Of a DNA stretch of 64,000 nucleotides, positions 53,594 to 61,950 are shown piece by piece (position 1 is the first letter of the stretch; each line of letters opens with the position of its first letter). A program made the position numbers and the translations under genes. The notes beneath the pieces are model-generated. The model did not search any database, was not told where the DNA came from, and saw only the letters and a program-made list of their open reading frames with translations. This stretch comes from JAEZPW01 sp035629075. GTDB taxonomy: Bacteria; Acidobacteriota; Terriglobia; Terriglobales; Acidobacteriaceae. The stretch lies in assembly GCA_035629075.1 (NCBI GenBank), contig DASPIK010000080.1:1-64000 (forward strand), read 5' to 3'.

Positions 53594-55689
53594 TGGCGGA
53601 AGCGCGTGCAAAAAAGAGTTTCTTCTCGGCGCTGACGGGAACAGCGACAGACTGGATCGTGCCAATCGCGGCCGTTAGCGTCATCTTTGTCATGCTGGTG
53701 CCGCTGCCTGCGCTGGTGCTCGACTTCCTGCTGGCGATCAGCATCACGGCATCGGTGCTTGTGCTGATGTCGGCCATTCATATCCTGCGGCCGGTTCAGT
53801 TTTCTGTTTTCCCAAGCTTGCTACTGCTTTTGACGCTGTTCCGTCTGTCGCTAAATCTGGCGAGCAGCCGACGAATTCTTTTGCACGGCAACGAAGGCGC
53901 GAGCGCTGCTGGCGGCGTGATCGAAGCGTTTGGGCAGTTCGTTGTTGGTGGCAATTACGTAGTGGGCTTCGTACTCTTTCTTGCATTGATCGCCATTCAG
54001 TTCATGGTGGTCAGCCATGGCGCCGTCCGTACAGCGGAGGTTACCGCTCGCTTTACCTTGGACGCCATGCCGGGAAAACAGATGGCGATTGATGCCGATC
54101 TGAACGCCGGCATCATCGACGAGGCACAAGCCAGGACAAGGCGTGAGCAAGTCTCGCGGGAGGCGGAATTCTACGGCGCGATGGACGGTGCCGCGCGCTT
54201 CAATCAGCGAGATGCCCTCGCAACAATTCTTATAACCGCTATCAACATCGTGGCGGGCTTCCTGATCGGCGTATTTCAACTTGATATTCCGTTCCGCGAT
54301 GCCCTGAAAACTTACACGATCCTCACAGTCGGCGACGGGTTGGTAACGATGATTCCCTCGCTGCTGGTTTCGGTGAGTGGCGGCATTGTGGTTACACGTG
54401 CATCGTCAGACAGCAGCCTGGGGTCCGATCTCGGAACTCAACTTCTTTCGAAGAAACTACCGCTCTGGATTGCTGCCGGGGTGTTGGTGGTTCTGGCCCT
54501 TATCCCGGGCATGCCGAAAGTGACCTTTGGCATCCTTGCGACGGCTCTAATGCTCCTCGCCCGCAGGTTGAAAGAGCAAGCGGAGCTTGGTTCCGCGCCA
54601 GCGGCAGATCATGCTGGAAAACAAGGAACTGCCTCCGGGACCGCGTTGACGCCCGAACCGCTTGAGGCGGCACTCAAACTAGATGACTTGAGCCTGGAAG
54701 TTGGATACGGTCTCGTGCCGCTTGTGGACGCGAAACAGGGAGGGCAACTGCTGCAACGCGTTCGCGCGCTTCGTCGTCATCTTGCGGTTCAGCTCGGCTT
54801 CATCGTTCCATCGGTTCACATAACCGATAACCTGCGACTGAACCAGCGAGAATACGTGATTTTCCTGAGAGGCGTGGAAATCGCACGATGGGAGTTGCGT
54901 GGGGAATGCATGCTGGCGATCAGCTCCGAGATGTCGGCGCCGAAGATTCCGGGCGTAGATACTCGCGAGCCTGCTTTCGGCGCAGCGGCGAAATGGATCG
55001 ACGCAGCGCACCAAGAACAGGCGCTTGCGGCCGGTTACGCTGTGGTGGATCAGACGTCTGTCATGGCGACGCATCTGGCTGAAGTTATCAGGCAGCACGC
55101 GCACGAATTGTTGTCACGCCAAGAGGCCAAGCGCCTGCTCGACAAGTTGGGCGAGAGTCACCCAAAACTGATCGAAGAACTCGTTCCGAAACTGCTGACG
55201 CTAGGCGAAGTGCAAAAAGTGCTTCAACAGTTGCTCAGGGAACAGGTTTCCATTCGAGACCTTGGAACCATACTCGAGAGCCTAATTGAGACTGCGTCTG
55301 CCACCAAGCATCCGGTTTTGCTGGTTGAATCTGCACGTCAGGCATTGGGACGCGCACTGGTCCGGCCGCTGCTCACCGAGGACGGCGGTCTGAAAGTGGT
55401 GACCATTGATCCCTCGATTGAGGATGAGTTGGCGCGAGCATTCAGCCCGCAAGCCTCGGTCTCGGTGGCCACCTCGCTACAGCCCTCATTCATCAGGCGA
55501 GTGCTTGACGGGTTGCGCAGCTTGATCGGAGAGCAGGTCACGATGGCTACCCCGGTTCTTTTGTGCAATACGCCAGCGCGTTTTCACCTGAAACGGCTAC
55601 TTGAGCCCTTTCTACCGAAGGTAGTTGTGTTGTCACCAGGAGAGATTCCCCCAATCACAGCTGTGCAGTCGATTGGGATGGTGCGCTGA
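53593..55689 (+). CDS. flhA: flagellar export platform protein FlhA
   Basis: The 698-residue protein has eight N-terminal membrane helices and the FHIPEP signature RFTLDAMPGKQMAIDADLNA near residue 154, followed by FYGAMDGAARFNQRDA. The C-terminal cytoplasmic domain (from about 340) binds export chaperones and substrates. ATG 53593 overlaps the flhB stop by one base. flhF and flhG, often found next, are absent: fliA follows directly. Confidence 0.97.
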   Translation: MAEARAKKSFFSALTGTATDWIVPIAAVSVIFVMLVPLPALVLDFLLAISITASVLVLMSAIHILRPVQFSVFPSLLLLLTLFRLSLNLASSRRILLHGNEGASAAGGVIEAFGQFVVGGNYVVGFVLFLALIAIQFMVVSHGAVRTAEVTARFTLDAMPGKQMAIDADLNAGIIDEAQARTRREQVSREAEFYGAMDGAARFNQRDALATILITAINIVAGFLIGVFQLDIPFRDALKTYTILTVGDGLVTMIPSLLVSVSGGIVVTRASSDSSLGSDLGTQLLSKKLPLWIAAGVLVVLALIPGMPKVTFGILATALMLLARRLKEQAELGSAPAADHAGKQGTASGTALTPEPLEAALKLDDLSLEVGYGLVPLVDAKQGGQLLQRVRALRRHLAVQLGFIVPSVHITDNLRLNQREYVIFLRGVEIARWELRGECMLAISSEMSAPKIPGVDTREPAFGAAAKWIDAAHQEQALAAGYAVVDQTSVMATHLAEVIRQHAHELLSRQEAKRLLDKLGESHPKLIEELVPKLLTLGEVQKVLQQLLREQVSIRDLGTILESLIETASATKHPVLLVESARQALGRALVRPLLTEDGGLKVVTIDPSIEDELARAFSPQASVSVATSLQPSFIRRVLDGLRSLIGEQVTMATPVLLCNTPARFHLKRLLEPFLPKVVVLSPGEIPPITAVQSIGMVR

Positions 55690-55717
55690 TCCAGAATCAC
55701 GGCCTAACGAGAATGCT

Positions 55718-56530
55718 ATGACGTCAGCTCAGAACGCATACACCGAACTGCAAGATGACAAGGACTCGCGTGACGCCCTGCTGCTCGAACAGCTTCCGCA
55801 GGTGCGTTATATCGCCCGAAGAATACATGAGCGCCTGCCTCAGCACGTTCCGCTCGAGGATTTAGTGCATGCCGGAGTCATTGGCCTCATTGACGCTCTG
55901 CACAAGTACGATCGTGGCAAGAACGTTCAGTTCAAGTGCTACGCGGCGATCAGGATCCGGGGAGCGATTCTGGACAGCCTGCGAGATCTGGACTGGAGTC
56001 CACGCGATCTCCGCCGGAAGGCGCGACAGATCGAAACGGCAAGCAATCGCCTTGCAATCGAACTAGGGCGTCCAGCTTCGGAGCAGGAATTGGCAGATGA
56101 CCTGGGTGTAAGCCTCGATGAGTTCCAGCGTATGGTCTCGGACATCGGCGGGCTTGAAATCAGCAGTTGCCAAGTTGAGTCTTCGCAGGACGGGCAGGAG
56201 ACGAATTTAGCAGAACAGATTCCCACCGATCCTGATCAGAGCCCCCTCGCTGAATGTCTCCGCTCAGAGAGGAAAAAAGCGCTGGCGCAGGCAATTTCGG
56301 AATTGCCCGAAAAGGAACAGCAGGTGCTCGCACTGTACTACTTCGAGGAGTTGACGATGAAGGAAGTCGGCGCAGTGCTGGGCGTCGGAGAAAGTCGAGT
56401 GTCACAAATCCGCTCGCTCGCGCTGGTTCATCTGCGATCTCGGCTACGTAGCTTCGGAGTTTCTTCGGAACCCGCTGCGACACTGACCCTTGGTGCGGCA
56501 GCTATGGAGGAACAATGGAGAAGGTTCTGA
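55718..56530 (+). CDS. fliA: flagellar sigma factor FliA (sigma28)
   Basis: The 270-residue protein has region 2 (VRYIARRIHERLPQHVPLEDL near 27, then DALHKYDRGKNVQFKCYA near 60), region 3 (ELGRPASEQELADDLGVS) and region 4 (LPEKEQQVLALYYFEELTMK near 205 with HTH GVGESRVSQIRS). Sigma28 drives late flagellar and chemotaxis genes. ATG 55718 is chosen because its product has normal length; the frame runs 31 codons back into flhA. It overlaps fliM by 16 bases. A FlgM anti-sigma gene was not seen in this window. Confidence 0.95.
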   Translation: MTSAQNAYTELQDDKDSRDALLLEQLPQVRYIARRIHERLPQHVPLEDLVHAGVIGLIDALHKYDRGKNVQFKCYAAIRIRGAILDSLRDLDWSPRDLRRKARQIETASNRLAIELGRPASEQELADDLGVSLDEFQRMVSDIGGLEISSCQVESSQDGQETNLAEQIPTDPDQSPLAECLRSERKKALAQAISELPEKEQQVLALYYFEELTMKEVGAVLGVGESRVSQIRSLALVHLRSRLRSFGVSSEPAATLTLGAAAMEEQWRRF

Positions 56531-57492
56531 ACCAAGAGGAGATCGATGCAGTATTTCGTGCCGCGCGTGGTGCTGCAAGCGATGGGGGATCCAGCAACGA
56601 GCGAAAGACGACTCCCTGCAACTTCAGGCAAGCAGGCCAAATCGGTTCAGACCAGGTACGTTCAATCAGCGCGTTGCATGAAGGGTTTGCCCGCAATCTG
56701 ACGCACTGGCTTGCGGCCTATCTGCGCACCTCGTTCGAGTGCAACCTGGTCTCGGTCGAACAGATTTCGTACCGCGAAGTGCTGTCGCGAATTCCCGAGT
56801 TGGCGTATGTCGCGTCTTTCTGCCTCAATCCTGGTGGCTCGATAGGAGCGCTGCAGTTGGATCTGTCTATTGCATTCCCGATCATTGATGTCTTGCTCGG
56901 AGGCCAAGGGAGTGGAGAGTCGCAGTTGCGCGAAGCGACCGAGATTGAGGATGGGATATTGGAAGGTGTGGTCAGGATCATCTGCCGTGAGTTACAGACG
57001 GCATGGCAACCGTTGGGCCTTGAATTCGTGTTCGACCAACGCCAACAGCCATCGCAGATGCAACGAGTCATGGCACCGAGCGAATTGACGCTATGTCTCA
57101 GTTTTGAGCTCCGTATGCCTGAGGCTCGTGGCACGCTCAACCTCATATTCCCGTCCGTCGTGGCCACAGCACTCCTTCGCAAGTTGTCGCTCGACTGGGC
57201 GTATCAGAAGCCCCAAGCGAGCGCTGAAATCAGCAAACAGCTTCGTCAGCGTCTACTGGGTTGCTCGTTCGTAGTGGAACTGGGACTACCGGAAGTGCGT
57301 TTGCGCGTTTCAGACGTTGTGAGACTTCGGCCCGGCGACCTCTTGCCATTGCGCCGATCGGTAAATTCTCCTATCAACCTTGTCGTCGGGGACCAGCGTT
57401 TGTTTACCGCCGCGGCTGTCAGGAAGGGAAATGCTCGAGCTGCACAGGTGAAGAGTCGGATAGAACTGCGATCGACGGTTGGAGGAAAGTGA
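56515..57492 (+). CDS. fliM: flagellar motor switch protein FliM
   Basis: The 325-residue protein begins MEKVLNQEEIDAVFRA, the CheY-P-binding peptide. The middle domain shows ASFCLNPGGSIGALQLDLS near 101 and IDVLLGGQGSGES near 122. The C-terminal SpoA domain starts near 245 (GCSFVVELGLPEVRLRVSDVVRLRPGD). A GGAGGAA ribosome-binding site precedes ATG 56515. It receives the signal from the CheY proteins encoded at 29004 and 60198. Confidence 0.95.
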   Translation: MEKVLNQEEIDAVFRAARGAASDGGSSNERKTTPCNFRQAGQIGSDQVRSISALHEGFARNLTHWLAAYLRTSFECNLVSVEQISYREVLSRIPELAYVASFCLNPGGSIGALQLDLSIAFPIIDVLLGGQGSGESQLREATEIEDGILEGVVRIICRELQTAWQPLGLEFVFDQRQQPSQMQRVMAPSELTLCLSFELRMPEARGTLNLIFPSVVATALLRKLSLDWAYQKPQASAEISKQLRQRLLGCSFVVELGLPEVRLRVSDVVRLRPGDLLPLRRSVNSPINLVVGDQRLFTAAAVRKGNARAAQVKSRIELRSTVGGK

Positions 57493-57493
57493 C

Positions 57494-58309
57494 ATGTGCA
57501 GGGAAACAGAAACTAAAGAGCTGGCTTGCAAACCGTTCCTGGGTACGTTCGCGACCAGTGCGTCCGCAGTCCTATCGCAGGCACTAGGAACACAATGGAA
57601 CGTAGAAGTCACAACACTGGCTGGAAAAGGCGAAGACCCAGTTACGTTGGCGTTCGGAGCAACCGGAGGCATACACGGTGAGTGGTGTGTTTGTTTATCA
57701 CGCACAAATGCGGCTCGTCTCTCTTCCGCATTCATGATGTCGCCGGAAACCGATACAGCCGAGTGGACACCTGCACTGCAGGACGCCGCGGAGGAACTCT
57801 TCCGGCAGATAGCAGGCGACGCCGCCTTAGCGATGAAGCCGCTGGCCGGTGAAGTCAAGCTACAGTTGATTTCTGGTGCGCGACCAGAGTGGGAGCCGGC
57901 ATCTGAGCACATGGTTAGTGCCTCAACAGAACACCTAGTCGTGCACATGACGGTTCGCATCAGCCCCGAATTGCTTGACTCACTACGCTCAATTGCTCCA
58001 GCCTGCGGGGTTTGCGTCGGTGCTGCGCAACAAGAGAAGCCAATGTCGTCACGAAATCTCGACCTGCTGATGGATGTCGATTTGGGAGCAACTCTACGGT
58101 TTGGTCGGAAGGTGATGCCCTTACGCGACATTTTGGAACTGACGTCGGGGTCGGTGATCGAATTGGATCGTCAGGTCCATGAACCAGTGGACCTGTTGAT
58201 TGAAGGAAAGCTGGTTGCTCGAGGAGAAGTCGTAATCGTGGAAGGCAACTATGGTCTTCGGGTCACGGAAGTCGCCTCACCACAACAAAAAATGGCAGTT
58301 CTGCGATAG
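57494..58309 (+). CDS. FliN-like switch protein with N-terminal extension
   Basis: The 271-residue protein ends in a clear SpoA domain (LLMDVDLGATLRFGRKVMPL near 194, LTSGSVIELDR, PVDLLIEGKLVARGEVVIVEGNYGLRV). This is closer to canonical FliN than the 88-residue protein at 50021. The N-terminal 180 residues form a second domain that resembles a CheC/FliM-like middle domain in layout (WTPALQDAAEELFRQIAGDA near 97), the plan seen in FliY, but no ExxN phosphatase site is recognisable. ATG 57494 lies within reach of GGAGG. It directly follows fliM. Confidence 0.82.
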   Translation: MCRETETKELACKPFLGTFATSASAVLSQALGTQWNVEVTTLAGKGEDPVTLAFGATGGIHGEWCVCLSRTNAARLSSAFMMSPETDTAEWTPALQDAAEELFRQIAGDAALAMKPLAGEVKLQLISGARPEWEPASEHMVSASTEHLVVHMTVRISPELLDSLRSIAPACGVCVGAAQQEKPMSSRNLDLLMDVDLGATLRFGRKVMPLRDILELTSGSVIELDRQVHEPVDLLIEGKLVARGEVVIVEGNYGLRVTEVASPQQKMAVLR

Positions 58310-58320
58310 CGGAGGAGTCA

Positions 58321-59223
58321 GTGTCAAGTGGAGTGGTGATTCGTAATTGGGTACCCCGGCTTTACAACGCACTTGGGTCCATCATGCCACCGTGCGCCAG
58401 TGAGGAATGTCGGCAGCAGTCCCGCATCTTGGATCGGGTTCGCTCGTCCGGTACCGGCATCCGCGTAGATGCGCGATGGTACTGCTCCCCTGAGTGTTTC
58501 GAACGTGCCATGCGAGATGAGTTTCAACTGCTCCTTTCAGAGGAAAGGAGCCGCCAGGGGTCTCGCATGCATCGCGTTCCGCTCGGGCTGTTGCTGATGT
58601 CTCATGGTGCGATCGACCACGCTCAGCTTACGGCTGCACTCGAGGCTCAGCGGCAAGCGGGTAAGGGGCGAATAGGCGAATGGTTGGGCCGAATAGCTGG
58701 GGTGAATGAAGATCAGATCACGAAGGCGTTAAGCGATCAATTGTGCTGCCCTGTGCTCAGAAGCAGTAGCGTATCGCCCCAATTAGCAGAAACGGTTCCT
58801 GTTCGCCTGCTCGAACACTACCGCATGGTTCCGGTTCACTACAGCAACTCCCCTCGCAACATGTATATCGCCTTCTGCGATCAGGTGGATCACTCGGTCC
58901 TCTACGGTGTTGAACGGATGCTGCAATGCCGTACGCAACCGTGCCTCATTTCAGACAGCACGATGGAACGAACCTTGACCCGCCTTCGGTCGACTACCCG
59001 GCCAGATGAGGTTGTGTTCGCGAACAACCAGAGCCCTTCGGAAATGGCAAAGATCACCCGTAATTACGCTGCACAGTTGCACGCAGACGCGGCCAAGGTC
59101 GTTGCCTGCGGCGAGCACGTGTGGGTTCGATTATTGCGGCCCAGACATATCTTCAATCTGTTGTTCCAAAGAGGTGCAGGAAAGCTTAGCGGGACTGGCG
59201 TTCGCACGTCACTGTGGTCGTAA
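58321..59223 (+). CDS. stand-alone MshEN/T2SSE_N domain protein with N-terminal Cys motif
   Basis: The 300-residue protein has two cysteine pairs (C25, C30 and C55, C59) suggesting a small zinc site. Two MshEN-type motifs follow: residues 85-110 (VPLGLLLMSHGAI...ALEAQ) and 117-140 (RIGEWLGRIAGV...ALSDQ). Residues 141-220 continue in the pattern of the GspE N-terminal domain (VRLLEHYRMVPVHY, MYIAFCDQVD). The ATPase domain of GspE/PilB is absent. In other proteins MshEN repeats bind c-di-GMP. Located between fliN-like and HDOD genes of the flagellar operon; a link between c-di-GMP and motor or export is inferred. GTG 58321 follows GGAGG. Confidence 0.65.
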   Translation: MSSGVVIRNWVPRLYNALGSIMPPCASEECRQQSRILDRVRSSGTGIRVDARWYCSPECFERAMRDEFQLLLSEERSRQGSRMHRVPLGLLLMSHGAIDHAQLTAALEAQRQAGKGRIGEWLGRIAGVNEDQITKALSDQLCCPVLRSSSVSPQLAETVPVRLLEHYRMVPVHYSNSPRNMYIAFCDQVDHSVLYGVERMLQCRTQPCLISDSTMERTLTRLRSTTRPDEVVFANNQSPSEMAKITRNYAAQLHADAAKVVACGEHVWVRLLRPRHIFNLLFQRGAGKLSGTGVRTSLWS

Positions 59224-59271
59224 AACTAAAGCTTCCTCTCATGCTGCCGATGAACTGAGCGGAAGAAGAAA

Positions 59272-60195
59272 ATGTCGCTCACTGAGCTTGAGAACGCAAC
59301 GGCAGAGAGGCGCGAGGCGATGCATATCGCATCCGGCTCCGACGAACAGCGGAAGGTATTGAGTCTTGCTGCGCAGTACTCGGTCTGCTTGCCTACAACC
59401 GGTTCTTCGTTGTTCAGACTGAATCAACTTCTGAGTGTGACTCCCGTCGATCTGCGGGCTGTAAGCGATATTGCGCACTCAGATCCCAGCATTGCTGCGC
59501 ACGTGTTGAGACTCGTGCAATCCGAGCACTCCGGAATCGGTGAGCGATTTCGTCCACTGGATGAATGCGTCGTGCTGTTGGGGGTTTCAATAATGCGGAG
59601 CCTGGTTTTCACAACTGCATTGGCTCCGACCGATGAATACACAACAGCCCGTTTGAAGGCTTTGTGGCAGCATAGCCATCTCACGGCTGTTTTGAGCCGA
59701 CGAATAGCGGTCGAGTGCGGCTATCCCGAGGTGGAGTTGGCTTACGTTTCGGGCCTGCTACACGACATTGGCAAGGTGCCTTTGATTCTGGCGTCGCCGC
59801 AAACTCAATGCGCCAGAGTGCCCGCAGAAGGTGTGCTTCGACATCACCCTGTGGTGGGCGCACGCTTGTCCAAAATGTGGGAACTGCCGTCGCTGATCTC
59901 GGACGTGATTGAGCACCATCACAATCCGGCAGGTGCAAGGCATGACCAGTTGCTAACATCAATCACCGCAGCCGCCAACCAGATCTGTGAGCTTCACGGT
60001 GTGGGGCTCGGCTTTGCTCCAGCCGACACATACATCGCGAACTTAGCAGAGATACTCTCGCGATTCCTGCCCGATCCGTTTGGACACATGCAGGAAATAG
60101 AGAAAAGGCTAAGGTATGACCTATCTCGCTGGTTCGCAGCGCTCCGAACCTCAGAGGCTAACTGTTCGAGGCAGCGCGTTCAACACATGGACTAA
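59272..60195 (+). CDS. HDOD domain protein
   Basis: The 307-residue protein has the HDOD pattern: LPTTGSSLFRLNQLLS near residue 42, AHSDPSIAAHVLRLVQSE near 66, a central LGVSIMRSLVFTTAL, and an HD-like LLHDIGKVPLIL near 164. In HDOD proteins this fold usually lacks phosphohydrolase activity, although the HD pair is kept here and HHHN occurs near 220. Such proteins act in signalling, often with chemotaxis or c-di-GMP components. It ends 2 bases before cheY. Confidence 0.85.
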   Translation: MSLTELENATAERREAMHIASGSDEQRKVLSLAAQYSVCLPTTGSSLFRLNQLLSVTPVDLRAVSDIAHSDPSIAAHVLRLVQSEHSGIGERFRPLDECVVLLGVSIMRSLVFTTALAPTDEYTTARLKALWQHSHLTAVLSRRIAVECGYPEVELAYVSGLLHDIGKVPLILASPQTQCARVPAEGVLRHHPVVGARLSKMWELPSLISDVIEHHHNPAGARHDQLLTSITAAANQICELHGVGLGFAPADTYIANLAEILSRFLPDPFGHMQEIEKRLRYDLSRWFAALRTSEANCSRQRVQHMD

Positions 60196-60197
60196 CT

Positions 60198-60575
60198 ATG
60201 ACTATCCGTGCACTTATCGTGGACGATTCGTCAGTAATGCGCAAAATCGTGGAGCGCTCGCTAAGGCAAGCGGGGCTTCAGTTACAGCAGGTGTTCGAGG
60301 CCGGCAATGGAGTGGAAGCCCTTCAGGTGCTTGCTCAGAACAAGGTGGATCTCATTCTGAGCGACATCAACATGCCTGTTATGGACGGACTAGAGTTCGT
60401 GCGTCAATTGCAGACGCTTGCGGACGCGCGCAGCACACCAGTGGTCATGATCACCACGGAAGGCAGCGAGTCACATGTGATGCAGGCCCTCTCCTGCGGG
60501 GCGAAGGGCTATATCCGAAAACCCTTCACTCCTGATCAGGTCAAGGAGCACGTCGTGCCCATACTGGAGAATTGA
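60198..60575 (+). CDS. cheY: CheY-type response regulator (second copy)
   Basis: The 125-residue receiver has VDDSSVMRK (acidic pair D9/D10), acceptor Asp in LILSDINMPVMDG near residue 57, TTEGS near 87 and RKPF near 109, all intact. It resembles classical flagellar CheY more than the copy at 29004. It is directly followed by a cheX-like phosphatase gene, with stop and start adjacent (TGAATG). Confidence 0.92.
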   Translation: MTIRALIVDDSSVMRKIVERSLRQAGLQLQQVFEAGNGVEALQVLAQNKVDLILSDINMPVMDGLEFVRQLQTLADARSTPVVMITTEGSESHVMQALSCGAKGYIRKPFTPDQVKEHVVPILEN

Positions 60576-61055
60576 ATGCCGCTAACAAACAGACCGGCCT
60601 GCCAGGTGCGCGAAGACTGGGGCCCGATCCTTGAATCGGCAACTCGCGAAGTATTTGGAATGATGCTTGGGAGCGACCTTGAGCCGGTGGTGGAGCCCGC
60701 ATCCAGACCTGGCGAAGTCACCGCAGTCGTCGGTCTTGCAGGGGAGCTCTGTGGTGCGTTCATCGTTCGGTGCACAGTCCGGGCAGCGCTGTCAATGACG
60801 TCGGCCATGTTGGGAATCGACGAGGAGGCAGTCACCGACCAGGCATGGGATGCGGTGGGCGAAGTCTGTAACATGACTGCGGGCAACTTCAAGGCAAAAC
60901 TGGGCGGGATTGGTGACCGGTGCATGTTATCGGTGCCAACGATCGTCAGTGGCGCTGACTACACCGTGCGATCGCTTGCCGATGGTAGTGCCACCCAGCG
61001 CGACTTTCTGTTTCGCGGCGAACGCGTCTCGGTGTGTGTCGAGATTCACATGTGA
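60576..61055 (+). CDS. cheX: CheX-like chemotaxis phosphatase
   Basis: The 159-residue protein shows the CheX catalytic pattern: WDAVGEVCNMTAGNFKAKLG near residue 90, where the E-x-x-N pair (E95, N98) would attack phospho-CheY. The N-terminal half (REVFGMMLGSDLEPV, then VVGLAGELCGAFIVR) fits the CheC/CheX/FliY fold. CheX dephosphorylates CheY. Its coupling to the adjacent cheY strongly supports the role. Strictly it could be a CheC-type protein, but only one active-site motif is visible, as in CheX. Confidence 0.85.
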   Translation: MPLTNRPACQVREDWGPILESATREVFGMMLGSDLEPVVEPASRPGEVTAVVGLAGELCGAFIVRCTVRAALSMTSAMLGIDEEAVTDQAWDAVGEVCNMTAGNFKAKLGGIGDRCMLSVPTIVSGADYTVRSLADGSATQRDFLFRGERVSVCVEIHM

Positions 61056-61130
61056 CCCGAGCCTCGGATTGATGAGCATCTCCTGCATTAGAGGCATTTA
61101 ACGTGAGCGAAAAGCGAACTCATTAATTTC

Positions 61131-61146
61131 AGGCACTTGGGATGCA
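61131..61146 (+). promoter_or_regulatory. candidate sigma54 promoter for flgF-flgG-flgA-flgH
   Basis: AGGCACTTGGGATGCA keeps the essential GG (61132-61133) and GC (61144-61145) with 10-base spacing and matches 9 of 12 fixed positions. Predicted start about 61157, 47 bases before the flgF GTG. Weaker than the others, but its position in a short gap upstream of a new flagellar gene set supports it. Confidence 0.42.
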
Positions 61147-61203
61147 TCCGCATGAAACCGAGTGGTCTTCCGCGTGCATGTACGACATGCGCGGAGGCTC
61201 TCA

Positions 61204-61941
61204 GTGGACAGTGGATTGTATGCGGCTTGTACGGCGCTGATAGCGCGAACGCAATCTCTGGATCTAGCGGCCAACAATCTTGCCAACGTCAATACGGCCG
61301 GGTACCGTGCGCAGCGCGCGACATTCCGCTCACTACTCGCGCACTCATCGAATACAGGTCTCAGCCCCCTTAATCAGGCTGTCAATGATTATGCTGTGCT
61401 GCACGGCAGCCACATTGACACAACGGCGGGGGGCCTGGAACGAACGTCCAACGACCTTGATTTTGCAATCGAGGGAGATGGCTATTTCGCGGTCCAGACG
61501 AAGTATGGCGTTCGTTACACGCGTAACGGGCAGTTTCAGATTTCTACGCAGGGCCACTTGGTTACGTCTTCTGGAGATCCAGCTCTTGGTGACCAAGGCC
61601 CGCTACAACTGCCCAGGGGAGCAGTGTCGGTCGGACCGGACGGCACTGTCTCGGTCGGCGGAGCACTTGCTGGCAAGTTAAAGATCATTAAGTTTCCACC
61701 AGGCACCCCCATCCAAGCGGAAGGCTCAGCCTATTTCTCGGCACCCCCAAATGCAGCGTCCCCAGCCATAGGAGCGGTCGTTCGACAAGGGATGCTCGAA
61801 TCGTCGAACGTGAGCGCTGTCGAAGGCGCGATCGACCTGATTGCACTTCAGCGCCACGCTGAGTTGTTGCAACGTGCTGTGACGGTTTTTCATTCGGAGT
61901 TCAACCGGATTGCGGCAGAAGATCTGCCGCGGATTTCATAG
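61204..61941 (+). CDS. flgF: flagellar proximal/distal rod protein FlgF
   Basis: The 245-residue protein has DLAANNLANVNTAGYRAQ near residue 22, a middle DFAIEGDGYFAVQTKYGVRYTRN near 80, and the C-terminal SNVSAVEGAIDLIALQRHAE. GTG 61204 is preferred because GGAGG lies 6 bases upstream; the frame is open 14 codons further. FlgF forms the rod together with FlgB, C and G. flgG follows 9 bases later. Confidence 0.93.
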   Translation: MDSGLYAACTALIARTQSLDLAANNLANVNTAGYRAQRATFRSLLAHSSNTGLSPLNQAVNDYAVLHGSHIDTTAGGLERTSNDLDFAIEGDGYFAVQTKYGVRYTRNGQFQISTQGHLVTSSGDPALGDQGPLQLPRGAVSVGPDGTVSVGGALAGKLKIIKFPPGTPIQAEGSAYFSAPPNAASPAIGAVVRQGMLESSNVSAVEGAIDLIALQRHAELLQRAVTVFHSEFNRIAAEDLPRIS

Positions 61942-61950
61942 GAGTAGCTT

